Part shown: in pieces, positions 63,816 to 64,000 of the stretch | How positions within the stretch are numbered: the stretch's first letter is position 1 | Layout: each line of letters starts with the position of its first letter | Made by a program: the position numbers and the translations under genes | Notes under the pieces: model-generated | What the model saw: only the letters and a program-made list of their open reading frames with translations | What the model was told of the DNA's origin: nothing | Databases searched by the model: none | NCBI RefSeq assembly: GCF_014268815.2 | Contig: NZ_JABWRE020000001.1 | Location: 2,919,001 to 2,983,000 of the forward strand | DNA from: Pseudomonas urmiensis | Lineage (GTDB): Bacteria; Pseudomonadota; Gammaproteobacteria; Pseudomonadales; Pseudomonadaceae | Length of the DNA: 64,000 nucleotides | Direction: 5' to 3'

Positions 63816-64000
63816 ATGAACCTGAAGTTCCGCCACAAGATTCTCCTCAGCGCCTGCGGTGTCGTCGTCCTGGCATTCGCACTGTTCACCCTCTACAACG
63901 ACTACCTGCAACGCAGCACGATTCGCCAGAACATCGAATCGTCGGTCCAGCAGTCCGGCGCGCTTACAGCGAGCAGCGTGCAGAACTGGATGAGCGGACG
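63816..64000 (+). CDS. Methyl-accepting chemotaxis protein (3'-truncated by the window edge)
   Basis: The first 61 codons of a chemoreceptor. It begins MNLKFRHKILLSACGVVVLA with one N-terminal transmembrane helix, then NDYLQRSTIRQNIESSVQQS and SSVQNWMSGR, the start of a periplasmic helix like that of dCache-type receptors (PctA/McpU group), which sense amino acids or polyamines. It is preceded by a sigma28 promoter, as usual for chemotaxis genes. The sensor and signalling parts lie beyond the window. Confidence 0.85.
   Translation, partial: MNLKFRHKILLSACGVVVLAFALFTLYNDYLQRSTIRQNIESSVQQSGALTASSVQNWMSG

Overview
The window is ordinary chromosome from a Pseudomonas of the P. putida group. It is GC-rich, has OprI, CysB and Lon/ClpXP genes of clear pseudomonad type, and carries the typical putida REP elements. 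The backbone order (pabB-cysH-cysB ... aroF-oprI ... ppiD-hupB-lon-clpX-clpP-tig-tRNAs-folD ... aer2) matches what I remember of P. putida KT2440. That comparison is from memory and was not computed.

1-9.2 kb holds the end of pabB, then cysH and cysB (convergent, sharing a terminator), a Usp protein, a PanE-like reductase, a DAHP synthase, a small GNAT protein, the lipoprotein OprI and an L,D-transpeptidase. 9.2-22.3 kb holds tesA diverging from the ybbA-ybbP ABC system, greB, a DoxX protein, an MltF-like lytic transglycosylase, tatD, a chemoreceptor, an Mpo1-like membrane protein, a thioesterase gene interrupted by one in-frame stop, a CHAD protein, a small lipoprotein and a patatin phospholipase. 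22.4-31 kb is the leftward protein-quality-control block ppiD, hupB, lon, clpX, clpP, tig. hupB has a sigma70-like promoter and lon a sigma32-like promoter.

31-35 kb has a lower-GC, translationally coupled methyltransferase/lipoprotein-hydrolase pair beside five tRNA genes (Leu-His-Leu-His-Arg, containing a tandem Leu-His duplication), followed by folD. 35.3-43.3 kb is a six-gene leftward ABC importer operon of the GlpSTPQUV (glycerol/polyol) type, diverging from a sigma54-dependent AcoR-like activator. The gap between them has a strong -24/-12 promoter and six TGAAC repeats spaced on the DNA helix, so the circuit can be read from the sequence.

43.4-54.2 kb looks like an accessory insertion. 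It has a 1614-residue LRR/NEL-type E3 ubiquitin ligase effector, a citrulline/ornithine degradation pair (ctlX, ocd), and a basic-amino-acid ABC importer with an Lrp-type regulator, preceded by a textbook Pseudomonas ArgR box. 54.2-64 kb returns to backbone: a PAS-GGDEF-EAL protein with the aerotaxis receptor Aer2, an XRE regulator behind two perfect palindromes, a DctA-like transporter with two GntR/FCD regulators and operator-like sites flanking its promoter, a lipoprotein whose C-terminus is encoded by a REP element, a PACE efflux protein with a divergent LysR regulator, and the start of a chemoreceptor preceded by a perfect sigma28 (FliA) promoter.
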